Part shown: piece by piece, positions 22,998 to 36,844 of the stretch
Position numbering within the stretch: the stretch's first letter is position 1
Layout: each line of letters opens with the position of its first letter
Origin: Hydractinia symbiolongicarpus
Lineage: Eukaryota > Cnidaria > Hydrozoa > Anthoathecata > Hydractiniidae
Assembly (NCBI RefSeq): GCF_029227915.1
Contig: NC_079880.1
Location: 2,544,001-2,608,000 of the forward strand
Direction of reading: 5' to 3'
Length of the DNA stretch: 64,000 nucleotides
Notes under the pieces: generated by a model
The model's database searches: none
What the model saw: only the letters and a program-made list of their open reading frames with translations
Told to the model about the DNA's origin: nothing
Program-made: the position numbers and the translations under genes

Positions 22998-24925
22998 TAT
23001 ACAAAGAAAGTACCCAGGGAGTAAACTCATTTCCAGAACGATTTTTTAAATTATTTTTTCACCACTAAAACGCATAAGACTTGTAGTTTTAAACAATGTT
23101 TTCATTTATGATGAGACGCTGAATAAAAGTAGTTTAATCGCCGGCAAACGAAAACCCGCGCTTTCCCATAAATCCCGGGCTTGGCCCGTATAGTCAAAAG
23201 TATACAAAGAAAGTACCCTGTGAGTAAACTCATTTCCAGAACGATTTTTTAAATTATTTTTTCATCACTAAAACGCATAAGACTTGTAGTTTTTAAAAAT
23301 GTTTTCATTTTTGATGAGACGCTGAATAAAAGAAGTTTAATCGCCGCCAAACTAAAACCCGCGATTTCCCGTAAATCCCGGCTTGGCCCGTATAGTCAAA
23401 AGTATACAAAGAAAGTACCCAGGAAGTAAACTCATTTCCCGAACGATTTTTTAAATTATTTTTTCACCACTAAAACGCATGAGAATTGTAGTTTTCAAAA
23501 ATGTTTTCATTTTTGATGAGACGCTGAAAAAAAGCAGTTTAATCGCCGGCAAACGAAAACCTGCGATTTTCCTAAATCCCAGACTCGGCCCGTATAGTCA
23601 AAAGTATACAAAGAAAGTACCCAGGGAGTAAACTCATTTCCAGAACGATTTTTTAAATTATTTTTTCACCACTAAAACGCATAAGACTTGTAGTTTTTAA
23701 AAATGTTTTCATTTTTGATGAGACGCTGAATAAAAGAAGTTTAACCGCCGGCAAACGAAAACCCGCGATTTCCCGTAAATCCCGGGCTTGGCCCGTATAG
23801 TCGAATGTATACAAAGAAAGTACCCAGGGAGTAAACTCATTTCCAGAACAATTTTTTAAATTATTTTTTCACCACTAAAACGCATAAGACTTGTAGTTTT
23901 TAAAAATGTTTTCATTTTTGATGAGACGCTGAATAAAAGAAGTTTAATCGCCGGCAAACGAAAACCTGCGATTTCCCGTAAATCCTGGACTCGGCCCGTA
24001 TAGTCAAAAGTATACAAAGAAAGTACCCAGAGAGTAAACTCATTTCCCAAACGATTTTTTAAATTATTATTTCATTACTAAAACGCATGAGACTTGTAGT
24101 TTTCAAGAATGTTTTCATTTTTGATCAGACGCTGAATAGAAGCAGTTTAATCGCCGGCAAACGAAAACCCGCGATTTCCCGTAAATCCCGGGCTTGGCAC
24201 GTATAGTCGAATGTATACAAAGAAAGTACCCTGTAAGTAAACTCATTTCCAGAACGATTTTTTAAATTATTTTTTCATCACTAAAACACATAAGACTTGT
24301 AGTTTTTAAAAATGTTTTCATTTTTGATGAGACGCTGAATAAAAGAAGTTTAATCGCCGGCAAACGAAAACCCGCGATTTCCCGTAAATCCCGGGCTTGG
24401 CCCGTATAGTCGAATGTATACAAAGAAAGTACCCAGGGAGTAAACTCATTTCCAGAACAATTTTTTAAATTATTTTTTCACCACTAAAACGCATAAGACT
24501 TGTAGTTTTTAAAAATGTTTTCATTTTTGATGAGACGCTGAATAAAAGAAGTTTAATCGCCGGCAAACGAAAACCTGCGATTTCCCGTAAATCCTGGACT
24601 CGGCCCGTATAGTCAAAAGTATACAAAGAAAGTACCCAGAGAGTAAACTCATTTCCCAAACGATTTTTTAAATTATTATTTCATTACTAAAACGCATGAG
24701 ACTTGTAGTTTTCAAGAATGTTTTCATTTTTGATCAGACGCTGAATAGAAGCAGTTTAATCGCCGGCAAACGAAAACCCGCGATTTCCCGTAAATCCCGG
24801 GCTTGGCACGTATAGTCGAATGTATACAAAGAAAGTACCCTGTGAGTAAACTCATTTCCAGAACGATTTTTTAAATTATTTTTTCATCACTAAAACACAT
24901 AAGACTTGTAGTTTTTAAAAATGTT
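22998..24925 (+). repeat. Block with a 3-monomer duplication (609 bp)
   Basis: The segment from about 23.75 kb recurs 609 bp later. Shared markers are TTTCATTACTAAAACGC at about 24070 and 24679 and GATCAGACGCTGAATAGAAGC at about 24124 and 24733. One private change (CCCTGTAAG versus CCCTGTGAG) separates the copies. The segment is itself derived from the 19.35-23.0 kb repeat. Confidence 0.85.
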
Positions 24926-26544
24926 TTCATTTTTGATGAGACGCTGAATAAAAGAAGTTTAATCGCCGGCAAACGAAAACCCGCGATTTCCCGTAAATCC
25001 CGGCTTGGCCCGTATAGTCAAAAGTATACAAAGAAAGTACCCAGCAAGTAAACTCATTTCCAGAACGATTTTTTAAATTATTTTTTCACCACTAAAACGC
25101 ATGAGACTTGTAGTTTTCAAAAATATTTTCATTTTTGATGAGACGCTGAAAAAAAGCAGTTTAATCGGCGGCAAACGAAAACCTGCGATTTCCCTAAATT
25201 CCGGACTCGGCCCGTATAGTCAAAAGTATACAAAGAAAGTACCCAGGGAGTAAACTCATTTCCAGAACGATTTTTTAAATTATTTTTTCACCACTAAAAC
25301 GCATAAGACTTGTAGTTTTTAAAAATGTTTTCATTTTTGATGAGACGCTGAATAAAAGAAGTTTAATCGCCGGAAAACGAAAACCCGCGATTTCCCGTAA
25401 ATCTCGGCTTGGCCCGTATAGTCAAAAGTATACAAAGAAAGTACCCTGGGAGTAAACTCATTTCCCGAACGATTTTTTAAATTATTTTTTCACCACTAAA
25501 ACGCATGAGACTTGTAGTTTTCAACAATGTTTTCATTTATGATGAGACGCTGAATAAAAGTAGTTTAATCGCCGGCAAACGAAAACCCGCGCTTTCCCAT
25601 AAATCCCGGGCTTGGCCCGTATAGTCAAAAGTATACAAAGAAAGTACCCTGTGAGTAAACTCATTTCCAGAACGATTTTTTAAATTATTTTTTCATCACT
25701 AAAACGCATAAGACTTGTAGTTTTTAAAAATGTTTTCATTTTTGATGAGACGCTGAATAAAAGAAGTTTAATCGCCGCCAAACTAAAACCCGCGATTTCC
25801 CGTAAATCCCGGCTTGGCCCGTATAGTCAAAAGTATACAAAGAAAGTACCCAGGAAGTAAACTCATTTCCCGAACGATTTTTTAAATTATTTTTTCACCA
25901 CTAAAACGCATGAGAATTGTAGTTTTCAAAAATGTTTTCATTTTTGATGAGACGCTGAAAAAAAGCAGTTTAATCGCCGGCAAACGAAAACCTGCGATTT
26001 TCCTAAATCCCGGACTCGGCCCGTATAGTCAAAAGTATACAAAGAAAGTACCCAGGGAGTAAACTCATTTCCAGAACGATTTTTTAAATTATTTTTTCAC
26101 CACTAAAACGCATAAGACTTGTAGTTTTTAAAAATGTTTTCATTTTTGATGAGACGCTGAATAAAAGAATTTTAATCGCCGGCAAACGAAAACCCGCGAT
26201 TTCCCGTAAATCCCGGGCTTCGCCCGTATAGTCAAAAGTATACAAAGAAAGTAACCAGGAAGTAAACTCATTTCCCGAACGATTTTTTAAATTATTTTTT
26301 CACCACTAAAACGCAGGAGACTTGTAGTTTTCAAAAATGTTTTCATTTTTGATGAGACGCTGAGTAAAAGCAGTTTAATCGCCGGCAAACGAAAACCTGC
26401 GATTTCCCGTAAATCCTGGACCCGGCCCGTATAGTCAAAAGTATACAAAGAAAGTACCCAGGGAGTAAACTCATTTCCAGAACGATTTTTTAAATTATTT
26501 TTTCACCACTAAAACGCATAAGACTTGTAGTTTTCAAAAGTGTT
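24926..26544 (+). repeat. 8-monomer tandem duplication, left unit (1619 bp)
   Basis: Markers recur at 1619 bp: CAGCAAGTAAAC at 25042/26661 and TGAGTAAAAGCAG at 26361/27980. The copies differ at a few sites, such as GGGCTTCG versus GAGCTTCG and CCTGGACCC versus CCCGGACCC. Boundaries are uncertain by about 100 bp. Confidence 0.88.
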
Positions 26545-28163
26545 TTCATTTTTGATGAGACGCTGAATAAAAGAAGTTTAATCGCCGGCAAACGAAAACC
26601 CGCGATTTCCCGTAAATCCCGGCTTGGCCCGTATAGTCAAAAGTATACAAAGAAAGTACCCAGCAAGTAAACTCATTTCCAGAACGATTTTTTAAATTAT
26701 TTTTTCACCACTAAAACGCATGAGACTTGTAGTTTTCAAAAATATTTTCATTTTTGATGAGACGCTGAAAAAAAGCAGTTTAATCGGCGGCAAACGAAAA
26801 CCTGCGATTTCCCTAAATTCCGGACTCGGCCCGTATAGTCAAAAGTATACAAAGAAAGTACCCAGGGAGTAAACTCATTTCCAGAACGATTTTTTAAATT
26901 ATTTTTTCACCACTAAAACGCATAAGACTTGTAGTTTTTAAAAATGTTTTCATTTTTGATGAGACGCTGAATAAAAGAAGTTTAATCGCCGGAAAACGAA
27001 AACCCGCGATTTCCCGTAAATCTCGGCTTGGCCCGTATAGTCAAAAGTATACAAAGAAAGTACCCTGGGAGTAAACTCATTTCCCGAACGATTTTTTAAA
27101 TTATTTTTTCACCACTAAAACGCATGAGACTTGTAGTTTTCAACAATGTTTTCATTTATGATGAGACGCTGAATAAAAGTAGTTTAATCGCCGGCAAACG
27201 AAAACCCGCGCTTTCCCATAAATCCCGGGCTTGGCCCGTATAGTCAAAAGTATACAAAGAAAGTACCCTGTGAGTAAACTCATTTCCAGAACGATTTTTT
27301 AAATTATTTTTTCATCACTAAAACGCATAAGACTTGTAGTTTTTAAAAATGTTTTCATTTTTGATGAGACGCTGAATAAAAGAAGTTTAATCGCCGCCAA
27401 ACTAAAACCCGCGATTTCCCGTAAATCCCGGCTTGGCCCGTATAGTCAAAAGTATACAAAAAAAGTACCCAGGAAGTAAACTCATTTCCCGAACGATTTT
27501 TTAAATTATTTTTTCACCACTAAAACGCATGAGAATTGTAGTTTTCAAAAATGTTTTCATTTTTGATGAGACGCTGAAAAAAAGCAGTTTAATCGCCGGC
27601 AAACGAAAACCTGCGATTTTCCTAAATCCCGGACTCGGCCCGTATAGTCAAAAGTATACAAAGAAAGTACCCAGGGAGTAAACTCATTTCCAGAACGATT
27701 TTTTAAATTATTTTTTCACCACTAAAACGCATAAGACTTGTAGTTTTTAAAAATGTTTTCATTTTTGATGAGACGCTGAATAAAAGAATTTTAATCGCCG
27801 GCAAACGAAAACCCGCGATTTCCCGTAAATCCCGAGCTTCGCCCGTATAGTCAAAAGTATACAAAGAAAGTAACCAGGAAGTAAACTCATTTCCCGAACG
27901 ATTTTTTAAATTATTTTTTCACCACTAAAACGCAGGAGACTTGTAGTTTTCAAAAATGTTTTCATTTTTGATGAGACGCTGAGTAAAAGCAGTTTAATCG
28001 CCGGCAAACGAAAACCTGCGATTTCCCGTAAATCCCGGACCCGGCCCGTATAGTCAAAAGTATACAAAGAAAGTACCCAGGGAGTAAACTCATTTCCAGA
28101 ACGATTTTTTAAATTATTTTTTCACCACTAAAACGCATAAGACTTGTAGTTTTCAAAAGTGTT
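26545..28163 (+). repeat. 8-monomer tandem duplication, right unit (1619 bp)
   Basis: Second copy of 24926-26544. It ends in the TTTTCAAAAGTG unit that also ends the left copy, then continues into CCCGGGCTTGG with GTCGAATG instead of CCCGGCTTGG with GTCAAAAG. Confidence 0.88.
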
Positions 28164-30484
28164 TTCATTTTTGATGAGACGCTGAATAAAAGAAGTTTAA
28201 TCGCCGGCAAACGAAAACCCGCGATTTCCCGTAAATCCCGGGCTTGGCCCGTATAGTCGAATGTATACAAAGAAAGTACCCAGGGAGTAAACTCATTTCC
28301 AGAACAATTTTTTAAATTATTTTTTCACCACTAAAACGCAAAAGACTTGTAGTTTTTAAAAATGTTTTCATTTTTGATGAGACGCTGAATAAAAGAAGTT
28401 TAATCGCCGGCAAACGAAAACCCGTGATTTCCCGTAAATCCCGGCTTGGCCCGTATAGTCAAAAGTATACAAAGAAAGTACCCAGGGAGTAAACTCATTT
28501 CCCGAACGATTTTTTAAATTATTTTTTCACCACTAAAGCGCATGAGACTTGTAGTTTTCAAAAATGTTTTCATTTTTGATGAGACGCTGAATAAAAGTAG
28601 TTTAATCGCCGGCAAACGAAAACCTGCGATTTCCGTAAATCCTGGACTCGGCCCGTATAGTCAAAAGTATACAAAGAAAGTAACCAGAGAGTAAACTCAT
28701 TTCCCAAACGATTTTTTAAATTATTATTTCACTACTAAAACGCATGAGACTTGTAGTTTTCAAGAATGTTTTCATTTTTGATGAGACGCTGAATAGAAGC
28801 AGTTTAATTGCCGGCAAACGAAAACCCGCGATTTCCCGTAAATCCCGGGCTTGGCACGTATAGTCGAATGTATACAAAGAAAGTACCCTGTGAGTAAACT
28901 CATTTCCAGAACGATTTTTTAAATTATTTTTTCATCACTAAAACACATAAGACTTGTAATTTTTAAAAATGTTTTCATTTTTGATGAGACGCTGAATAAA
29001 AGAAGTTTAATCGCCGGCAAACGAAAACCCGCGATTTCCCGTAAATCCCGGCTTGGCCCGTATAGTCAAAAGTATACAAAGAAAGTACCCAGCAAGTAAA
29101 CTCATTTCCCGAACGATTTTTTAAATTATTTTTTCACCACTAAAACGCATGAGACTTGTAGTTTTCAAAAATATTTTCATTTTTGATGAGACGCTGAAAA
29201 AAAGCAGTTTAATCGCCGGCAAACGAAAACCTGCGATTTCCCTAAATCCCGGACTCGGCTCGTATAGTCAAAAGTATACAAAGAAAGTACCCAGGGAGTA
29301 AACTCATTTCCGGAACGATTTTTTAAATTATTTTTTCACCACTAAAACGCATAAGACTTGTAGTTTTTAAAAATGTTATCATTTTTGATGAGACGCTGAA
29401 TAAAAGAAGTTTAATCGCCGGAAAACGAAAACCCGCGATTTCCCGTAAATCTCGGCTTGGCCCGTATAGTCAAAAGTATACAAAGAAAGTACCCTAGGAG
29501 TAAACTCATTTCCCGAACGATTTTTTAAATTATTTTTTCACCACTAAAACGCATGAGACTTGTAGTTTTCCACAATGTTTTCATTTATGATGAGACGCTG
29601 AATAAAAGTAATTTAATCGCCGGCAAACGAAAACCCGCGCTTTCCCATAAATCCCGGGCTTGGCCCGTATAGTCAAAAGTATACAAAGAAAGTACCCAGG
29701 GAGGAAACTCATTTCCCGAACGATTTTTTAAATCACTTTTTCACCACTAAAACGCATGAGACTTGTAGTTTTTAAAAATGTTTTCATTTTTGATGAGACG
29801 CTGAATAAAAGAAGTTTAATCGCCGGCAAACGAAAACCTGCGATTTCCCGTAAATCCTGGACTCGGCCCGTATAGTCAAAAGTATACAAAGAAAGTACCC
29901 AGGGAGTAAACTCATTTCCCAAACGATTTTTTAAATTATTATTTCACCACTAAAACGCATGACACTTGTAGTTTTCAAGAATGTTTTCATTTTTGATGAG
30001 ACGCTGAATAAAAGCAGTTTAATCGCCGGCAAACGAAAACCCGCGATTTCCCGTAAATCCCGGGCTTGCCACGTATAGTCGAATGTATACAAAGAAAGTA
30101 CCCTGTGAGTAAACTCATTTCCAGAACGATTTTTTAAATTATTTTTTCATCACTAAAACGCATAAGACTTGTAGTTTTTAAAAATGTTTTCATTTTTGAT
30201 GAGACGCTGAATAAAAGAAGTTTAATCGCCGCCAAACTAAAACCCGCGATTTCCCGTAAATCCCGGCTTGGCCCGTATAGTCAAAAGTATACAAAGAAAT
30301 TACCCAAGAAGTAAGCTCATTTCCCGAACGATTTTTTAAATTATTTTTTCACCACTAAAACGCATGAGAATTGTAGTTTTCAAAAATGTTTTCATTTTTG
30401 ATGAGACGCTGAAAAAAAGCAGTTTAATCGCCGGCAAACGAAAACCTGCGATTTTCCTAAATCCCGGACTCGGCCCGTATAGTC
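28164..30484 (+). repeat. Block J: monomers duplicated over long range
   Basis: About 28570-31010 matches 41735-44175 at an offset of 13,161 bp. About 28150-28560 matches 35035-35445 at an offset of 6885 bp (34 monomers; ACGCAAAAG at 28336/35221). The unit near 29543 has the destabilised inverted repeat TTCCACAATG...CATTTATG. Only satellite units are present. Confidence 0.85.
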
Positions 30485-32712
30485 AAAAGTATACAAAGAA
30501 AGTACCCAGGGAGTAAACTCATTTCCAGAACGATTTTTTAAATTATTTTTTCACCACTAAAACGCATAAGACTTGTAGTTTTTAAAAATGTTTTCATTTT
30601 TGATGAGACGCTGAATAAAAGAAGTTTAATCGCCGGCAAACGAAAACCCGCGATTTCCCGTAAATCCCGGGCTTCGCCCGTATAGTCAAAAGTATACAAA
30701 GAAAGTACCCAGGGAGTAAACTCATTTCCCGAACGATTTTTTAAATTATTTTTTCACCACTAAAACGCAGGTGACTTGTAGTTTTCAAAAATGTTTTCAT
30801 TTTTGATGAGACGCTGAATAAAAGCAGTTTAATCGCCGGCAAACGAAAACCTGCGATTTCCCGTAAATCCCGGACTCGGCCCGTATAGTCAAAAGTATAC
30901 AAAGAAAGTACCCAGGGAGTAAACTCATTTCCAGAACGATTTTTTAAATTATTTTTTCACCACTAAAACGCATAAGACTTGTAGTTTTTAAAAATGTTTT
31001 CATTTTTGATGAGACGCTGAAAAAAAGCAGTTTAATCGCCGGCAAACGAAAACCTGCGATTTTCCTAAATCCCGGACTCGGCCCGTATAGTCAAAAGTAT
31101 ACAAAGAAAGTACCCAGGGAGTAAACTCATTTCCAGAACGATTTTTTAAATTATTTTTTCACCACTAAAACGCATGAGACTTGTAGTTTTTAAAAATGTT
31201 TTCATTTTTGATGAGACGCTGAATAAAAGAAGTTTAATCGCCGGCAAACGAAAACCTGCGATTTCCCGTAAATCCTGGACTCGGCCCGTATAGTCAAAAG
31301 TATACAAAGAAAGTACCCAGGGAGTAAACTCATTTCCCAAACGATTTTTTAAATTATTATTTCACCACTAAAACGCATGACACTTGTAGTTTTCAAGAAT
31401 GTTTTCATTTTTGATGAGACGCTGAATAAAAGCAGTTTAATCGCCGGCAAACGAAAACCCGCGATTTCCCGTAAATCCCGGGCTTGCCACGTATAGTCGC
31501 ATGTATACAAAGAAAGTACCCTGTGAGTAAACTCATTTCCAGAACGATTTTTTAAATTATTTTTTCATCACTAAAACGCATAAGACTTGTAGTTTTTAAA
31601 AATGTTTTCATTTTTGATGAGACGCTGAATAAAAGAAGTTTAATCGCCGCCAAACTAAAACCCGCGATTTCCCGTAAATCCCGGCTTGGCCCGTATAGTC
31701 AAAAGTATACAAAGAAATTACCCAAGAAGTAAACTCATTTCCCGAACGATTTTTTAAATTATTTTTTCACCACTAAAACGCATGAGAATTGTAGTTTTCA
31801 AAAATGTTTTCATTTTTGATGAGACGCTGAAAAAAAGCAGTTTAATCGCCGGCAAACGAAAACCTGCAATTTTCCTAAATCCCGGACTCGGCCCGTATAG
31901 TCAAAAGTATACAAAGAAAGTACCCATGGAGTAAACTCATTTCCAGAACGATTTTTTAAATTATTTTTTCACCACTAAAACGCATAAAACTTGTAGTTTT
32001 TAAAAATGTTTTCATTTTTGATGAGACGCTGAATAAAAGAAGTTTAATCGCCGGCAAACGAAAACCCGCGATTTCCCGTAAATCCCGGGCTTCGCCCGTA
32101 TAGTCAAAAGTATACAAAGAAAGTACCCAGGGAGTAAACTCATTTCCCGAACGATTTTTTAAATTATTTTTTCCCCACTAAAACGCATAAGACTTGTAGT
32201 TTTCAAAAATGTTTTCATTTTTGATGAGACGCTGAAAAAAAGCAGTTTAATCGCCGGCAAACGAAAACCTGCGATTTTCCTAAATCCCGGCTCGGCCCGT
32301 ATAGTCAAAAGTATACAAAGAAAGTACCCAGGGAGTAAACTCATTTCCAGAACGATTTTTTAAATTATTTTTTCACCACTAAAACGCATAAGACTTGTAG
32401 TTTTTAAAAATGTTTTCATTTTTGATGAGACGCTGAATAAAAGAAGTTTAATCGCCGGCAAACGAAAACCCGCGATTTCCCGTAAATCCCGGGCTTCGCC
32501 CGTATAGTCAAAAGTATACAAAGAAAGTAACCAGGAAGTAAACTCATTTCCCGAACGATTTTTTAAATTATTTTTTCACCACTAAAACGCAGGAGACTTG
32601 TAGTTTTCAAAAATGTTTTCATTTTTGATGAGACGCTGAATAAAAGCAGTTTAATCGTCGGCAAACGAAAACCTGCGATTTCCCGTAAATCCCGGACCCG
32701 GCCCGTATAGTC
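30485..32712 (+). repeat. 11-monomer tandem duplication, left unit (2228 bp)
   Basis: Markers recur at 2228 bp: CGCAGGTGAC (30767/32995), CGCATGACACTTG (31379/33607), GTCGCATGTATAC, GCAATTTTCC and CGCATAAAACTTG. No difference was found in the diagnostic sites compared. The left boundary is about 30.48 kb, where CCCGGACTCGG in one copy meets CCCGGACCCGG in the other. Confidence 0.92.
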
Positions 32713-34940
32713 AAAAGTATACAAAGAAAGTACCCAGGGAGTAAACTCATTTCCAGAACGATTTTTTAAATTATTTTTTCACCACTAAAACGCATAAGAC
32801 TTGTAGTTTTTAAAAATGTTTTCATTTTTGATGAGACGCTGAATAAAAGAAGTTTAATCGCCGGCAAACGAAAACCCGCGATTTCCCGTAAATCCCGGGC
32901 TTCGCCCGTATAGTCAAAAGTATACAAAGAAAGTACCCAGGGAGTAAACTCATTTCCCGAACGATTTTTTAAATTATTTTTTCACCACTAAAACGCAGGT
33001 GACTTGTAGTTTTCAAAAATGTTTTCATTTTTGATGAGACGCTGAATAAAAGCAGTTTAATCGCCGGCAAACGAAAACCTGCGATTTCCCGTAAATCCCG
33101 GACTCGGCCCGTATAGTCAAAAGTATACAAAGAAAGTACCCAGGGAGTAAACTCATTTCCAGAACGATTTTTTAAATTATTTTTTCACCACTAAAACGCA
33201 TAAGACTTGTAGTTTTTAAAAATGTTTTCATTTTTGATGAGACGCTGAAAAAAAGCAGTTTAATCGCCGGCAAACGAAAACCTGCGATTTTCCTAAATCC
33301 CGGACTCGGCCCGTATAGTCAAAAGTATACAAAGAAAGTACCCAGGGAGTAAACTCATTTCCAGAACGATTTTTTAAATTATTTTTTCACCACTAAAACG
33401 CATGAGACTTGTAGTTTTTAAAAATGTTTTCATTTTTGATGAGACGCTGAATAAAAGAAGTTTAATCGCCGGCAAACGAAAACCTGCGATTTCCCGTAAA
33501 TCCTGGACTCGGCCCGTATAGTCAAAAGTATACAAAGAAAGTACCCAGGGAGTAAACTCATTTCCCAAACGATTTTTTAAATTATTATTTCACCACTAAA
33601 ACGCATGACACTTGTAGTTTTCAAGAATGTTTTCATTTTTGATGAGACGCTGAATAAAAGCAGTTTAATCGCCGGCAAACGAAAACCCGCGATTTCCCGT
33701 AAATCCCGGGCTTGCCACGTATAGTCGCATGTATACAAAGAAAGTACCCTGTGAGTAAACTCATTTCCAGAACGATTTTTTAAATTATTTTTTCATCACT
33801 AAAACGCATAAGACTTGTAGTTTTTAAAAATGTTTTCATTTTTGATGAGACGCTGAATAAAAGAAGTTTAATCGCCGCCAAACTAAAACCCGCGATTTCC
33901 CGTAAATCCCGGCTTGGCCCGTATAGTCAAAAGTATACAAAGAAATTACCCAAGAAGTAAACTCATTTCCCGAACGATTTTTTAAATTATTTTTTCACCA
34001 CTAAAACGCATGAGAATTGTAGTTTTCAAAAATGTTTTCATTTTTGATGAGACGCTGAAAAAAAGCAGTTTAATCGCCGGCAAACGAAAACCTGCAATTT
34101 TCCTAAATCCCGGACTCGGCCCGTATAGTCAAAAGTATACAAAGAAAGTACCCATGGAGTAAACTCATTTCCAGAACGATTTTTTAAATTATTTTTTCAC
34201 CACTAAAACGCATAAAACTTGTAGTTTTTAAAAATGTTTTCATTTTTGATGAGACGCTGAATAAAAGAAGTTTAATCGCCGGCAAACGAAAACCCGCGAT
34301 TTCCCGTAAATCCCGGGCTTCGCCCGTATAGTCAAAAGTATACAAAGAAAGTACCCAGGGAGTAAACTCATTTCCCGAACGATTTTTTAAATTATTTTTT
34401 CCCCACTAAAACGCATAAGACTTGTAGTTTTCAAAAATGTTTTCATTTTTGATGAGACGCTGAAAAAAAGCAGTTTAATCGCCGGCAAACGAAAACCTGC
34501 GATTTTCCTAAATCCCGGCTCGGCCCGTATAGTCAAAAGTATACAAAGAAAGTACCCAGGGAGTAAACTCATTTCCAGAACGATTTTTTAAATTATTTTT
34601 TCACCACTAAAACGCATAAGACTTGTAGTTTTTAAAAATGTTTTCATTTTTGATGAGACGCTGAATAAAAGAAGTTTAATCGCCGGCAAACGAAAACCCG
34701 CGATTTCCCGTAAATCCCGGGCTTCGCCCGTATAGTCAAAAGTATACAAAGAAAGTAACCAGGAAGTAAACTCATTTCCCGAACGATTTTTTAAATTATT
34801 TTTTCACCACTAAAACGCAGGAGACTTGTAGTTTTCAAAAATGTTTTCATTTTTGATGAGACGCTGAATAAAAGCAGTTTAATCGTCGGCAAACGAAAAC
34901 CTGCGATTTCCCGTAAATCCCGGACCCGGCCCGTATAGTC
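32713..34940 (+). repeat. 11-monomer tandem duplication, right unit (2228 bp)
   Basis: Second copy. The match to the left unit ends near 35038, where TTTTCAAAAGTG replaces TTTTTAAAAATG. Within each copy the CGCATGACAC region is itself derived from a 7-monomer (1418 bp) repeat that starts near 29.7 kb, so duplications are nested. Confidence 0.92.
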
Positions 34941-36844
34941 AAAAGTATACAAAGAAAGTACCCAGGGAGTAAACTCATTTCCAGAACGATTTTTTAAATT
35001 ATTTTTTCACCACTAAAACGCATAAGACTTGTAGTTTTCAAAAGTGTTTTCATTTTTGATGAGACGCTGAATAAAAGAAGTTTAATCGCCGGCAAACGAA
35101 AACCCGCGATTTCCCGTAAATCCCGGGCTTGGCCCGTATAGTCGAATGTATACAAAGAAAGTACCCAGGGAGTAAACTCATTTCCAGAACAATTTTTTAA
35201 ATTATTTTTTCACCACTAAAACGCAAAAGACTTGTAGTTTTTAAAAATGTTTTCATTTTTGATGAGACGCTGAATAAAAGAAGTTTAATCGCCGGCAAAC
35301 GAAAACCCGTGATTTCCCGTAAATCCCGGCTTGGCCCGTATAGTCAAAAGTATACAAAGAAAGTACCCAGGGAGTAAACTCATTTCCCGAACGATTTTTT
35401 AAATTATTTTTTCACCACTAAAACGCATGAGACTTGTAGTTTTCAAAAATGTTTTCATTTTTGATGAGACGCTGAATAAAAGAAGTTTAATCGCCGGCAA
35501 ACGAAAACCCGCGATTTCCGTAAATCCCGGGCTTGGCCCGTATAGTCGAAAGTATACAAAGAAAGTACCCAGGGAGTAAACTCATTTCCCGAACGATTTT
35601 TTAAATCACATTTTCACCAATAAAACGCATGAGACTTGTAGTTTTTAAAAATGCTTTCATTTTTGATGAGACGCTGAATAAAAGTAGTTTAATCGCCGGC
35701 AAACGAAAACCTGCGATTTCCCGTAAATCCTGGACTCGGCCCGTATAGTCAAAAGTATACAAAGAAAGTAACCAGAGAGTAAACTCATTTCCCAAACGAT
35801 TTTTTAAATTATTATTTCACTACTAAAACGCATGAGACTTGTAGTTTTCAAAAATGCTTTCATTTTTGATGAGACGCTGAATAAAAGAAGTTTAATCGCC
35901 GGCAAACGAAAACCCGCGATTTCCGTAAATCCCGGGCTTGGCCCGTATAGTCAAAAGTATACAAAGAAAGTACCCAGGGAGTAAACTCATTTCCCGAACG
36001 ATTTTTTAAATCACATTTTCACCACTAAAACGCATGAGACTTGTAGTTTTTAAAAATGCTTTCATTTTTGATGAGACGCTGAATAAAAGAAGTTTAATCG
36101 CCGGCAAACGAAAACCCGCGATTTCCCGTAAATCCCGGGCTTCGCCCGTATAGTCAAAAGTATACAAAGAAAGTAACCAGGAAGTAAACTCATTTCCCGA
36201 ACGATTTTTTAAATTATTTTTTCACCACTAAAACGCAGGAGACTTGTAGTTTTCAAAAATGTTTTCATTTTTGATGAGACGCTGAATAAAAGCAGTTTAA
36301 TCGCCGGCAAACGAAAACCTGCGATTTCCCGTAAATCCCGGACCCGGCCCGTATAGTCAAAAGTATACAAAGAAAGTACCCAGGGAGTAAACTCATTTCC
36401 AGAACGATTTTTTAAATTATTTTTTCACCACTAAAACGCATAAGACTTGTAGTTTTCAAAAGTGTTTTCATTTTTGATGAGACGCTGAATAAAAGAAGTT
36501 TAATCGCCGGCAAACGAAAACCCGCGATTTCCCGTAAATCCCGGGCTTGGCCCGTATAGTCGAATGTATACAAAGAAAGTACCCAGGGAGTAAACTCATT
36601 TCCAGAACAATTTTTTAAATTATTTTTTCACCACTAAAACGCAAAAGACTTGTAGTTTTTAAAAATGTTTTCATTTTTGATGAGACGCTGAATAAAAGAA
36701 GTTTAATCGCCGGCAAACGAAAACCCGTGATTTCCCGTAAATCCCGGCTTGGCCCGTATAGTCAAAAGTATACAAAGAAAGTACCCAGGGAGTAAACTCA
36801 TTTCCCGAACGATTTTTTAAATTATTTTTTCACCACTAAAACGC
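34941..36844 (+). repeat. Block L: 7-monomer (1418 bp) partial duplication
   Basis: About 34.65-35.85 kb matches 36.07-37.27 kb at an offset of 1418 bp (ACGCAAAAG at 35221/36639, TTTTCAAAAGTG pair). It introduces the AAAATGCTTTC and AAATCACATTTTC monomer type that dominates up to 41.7 kb. Confidence 0.82.
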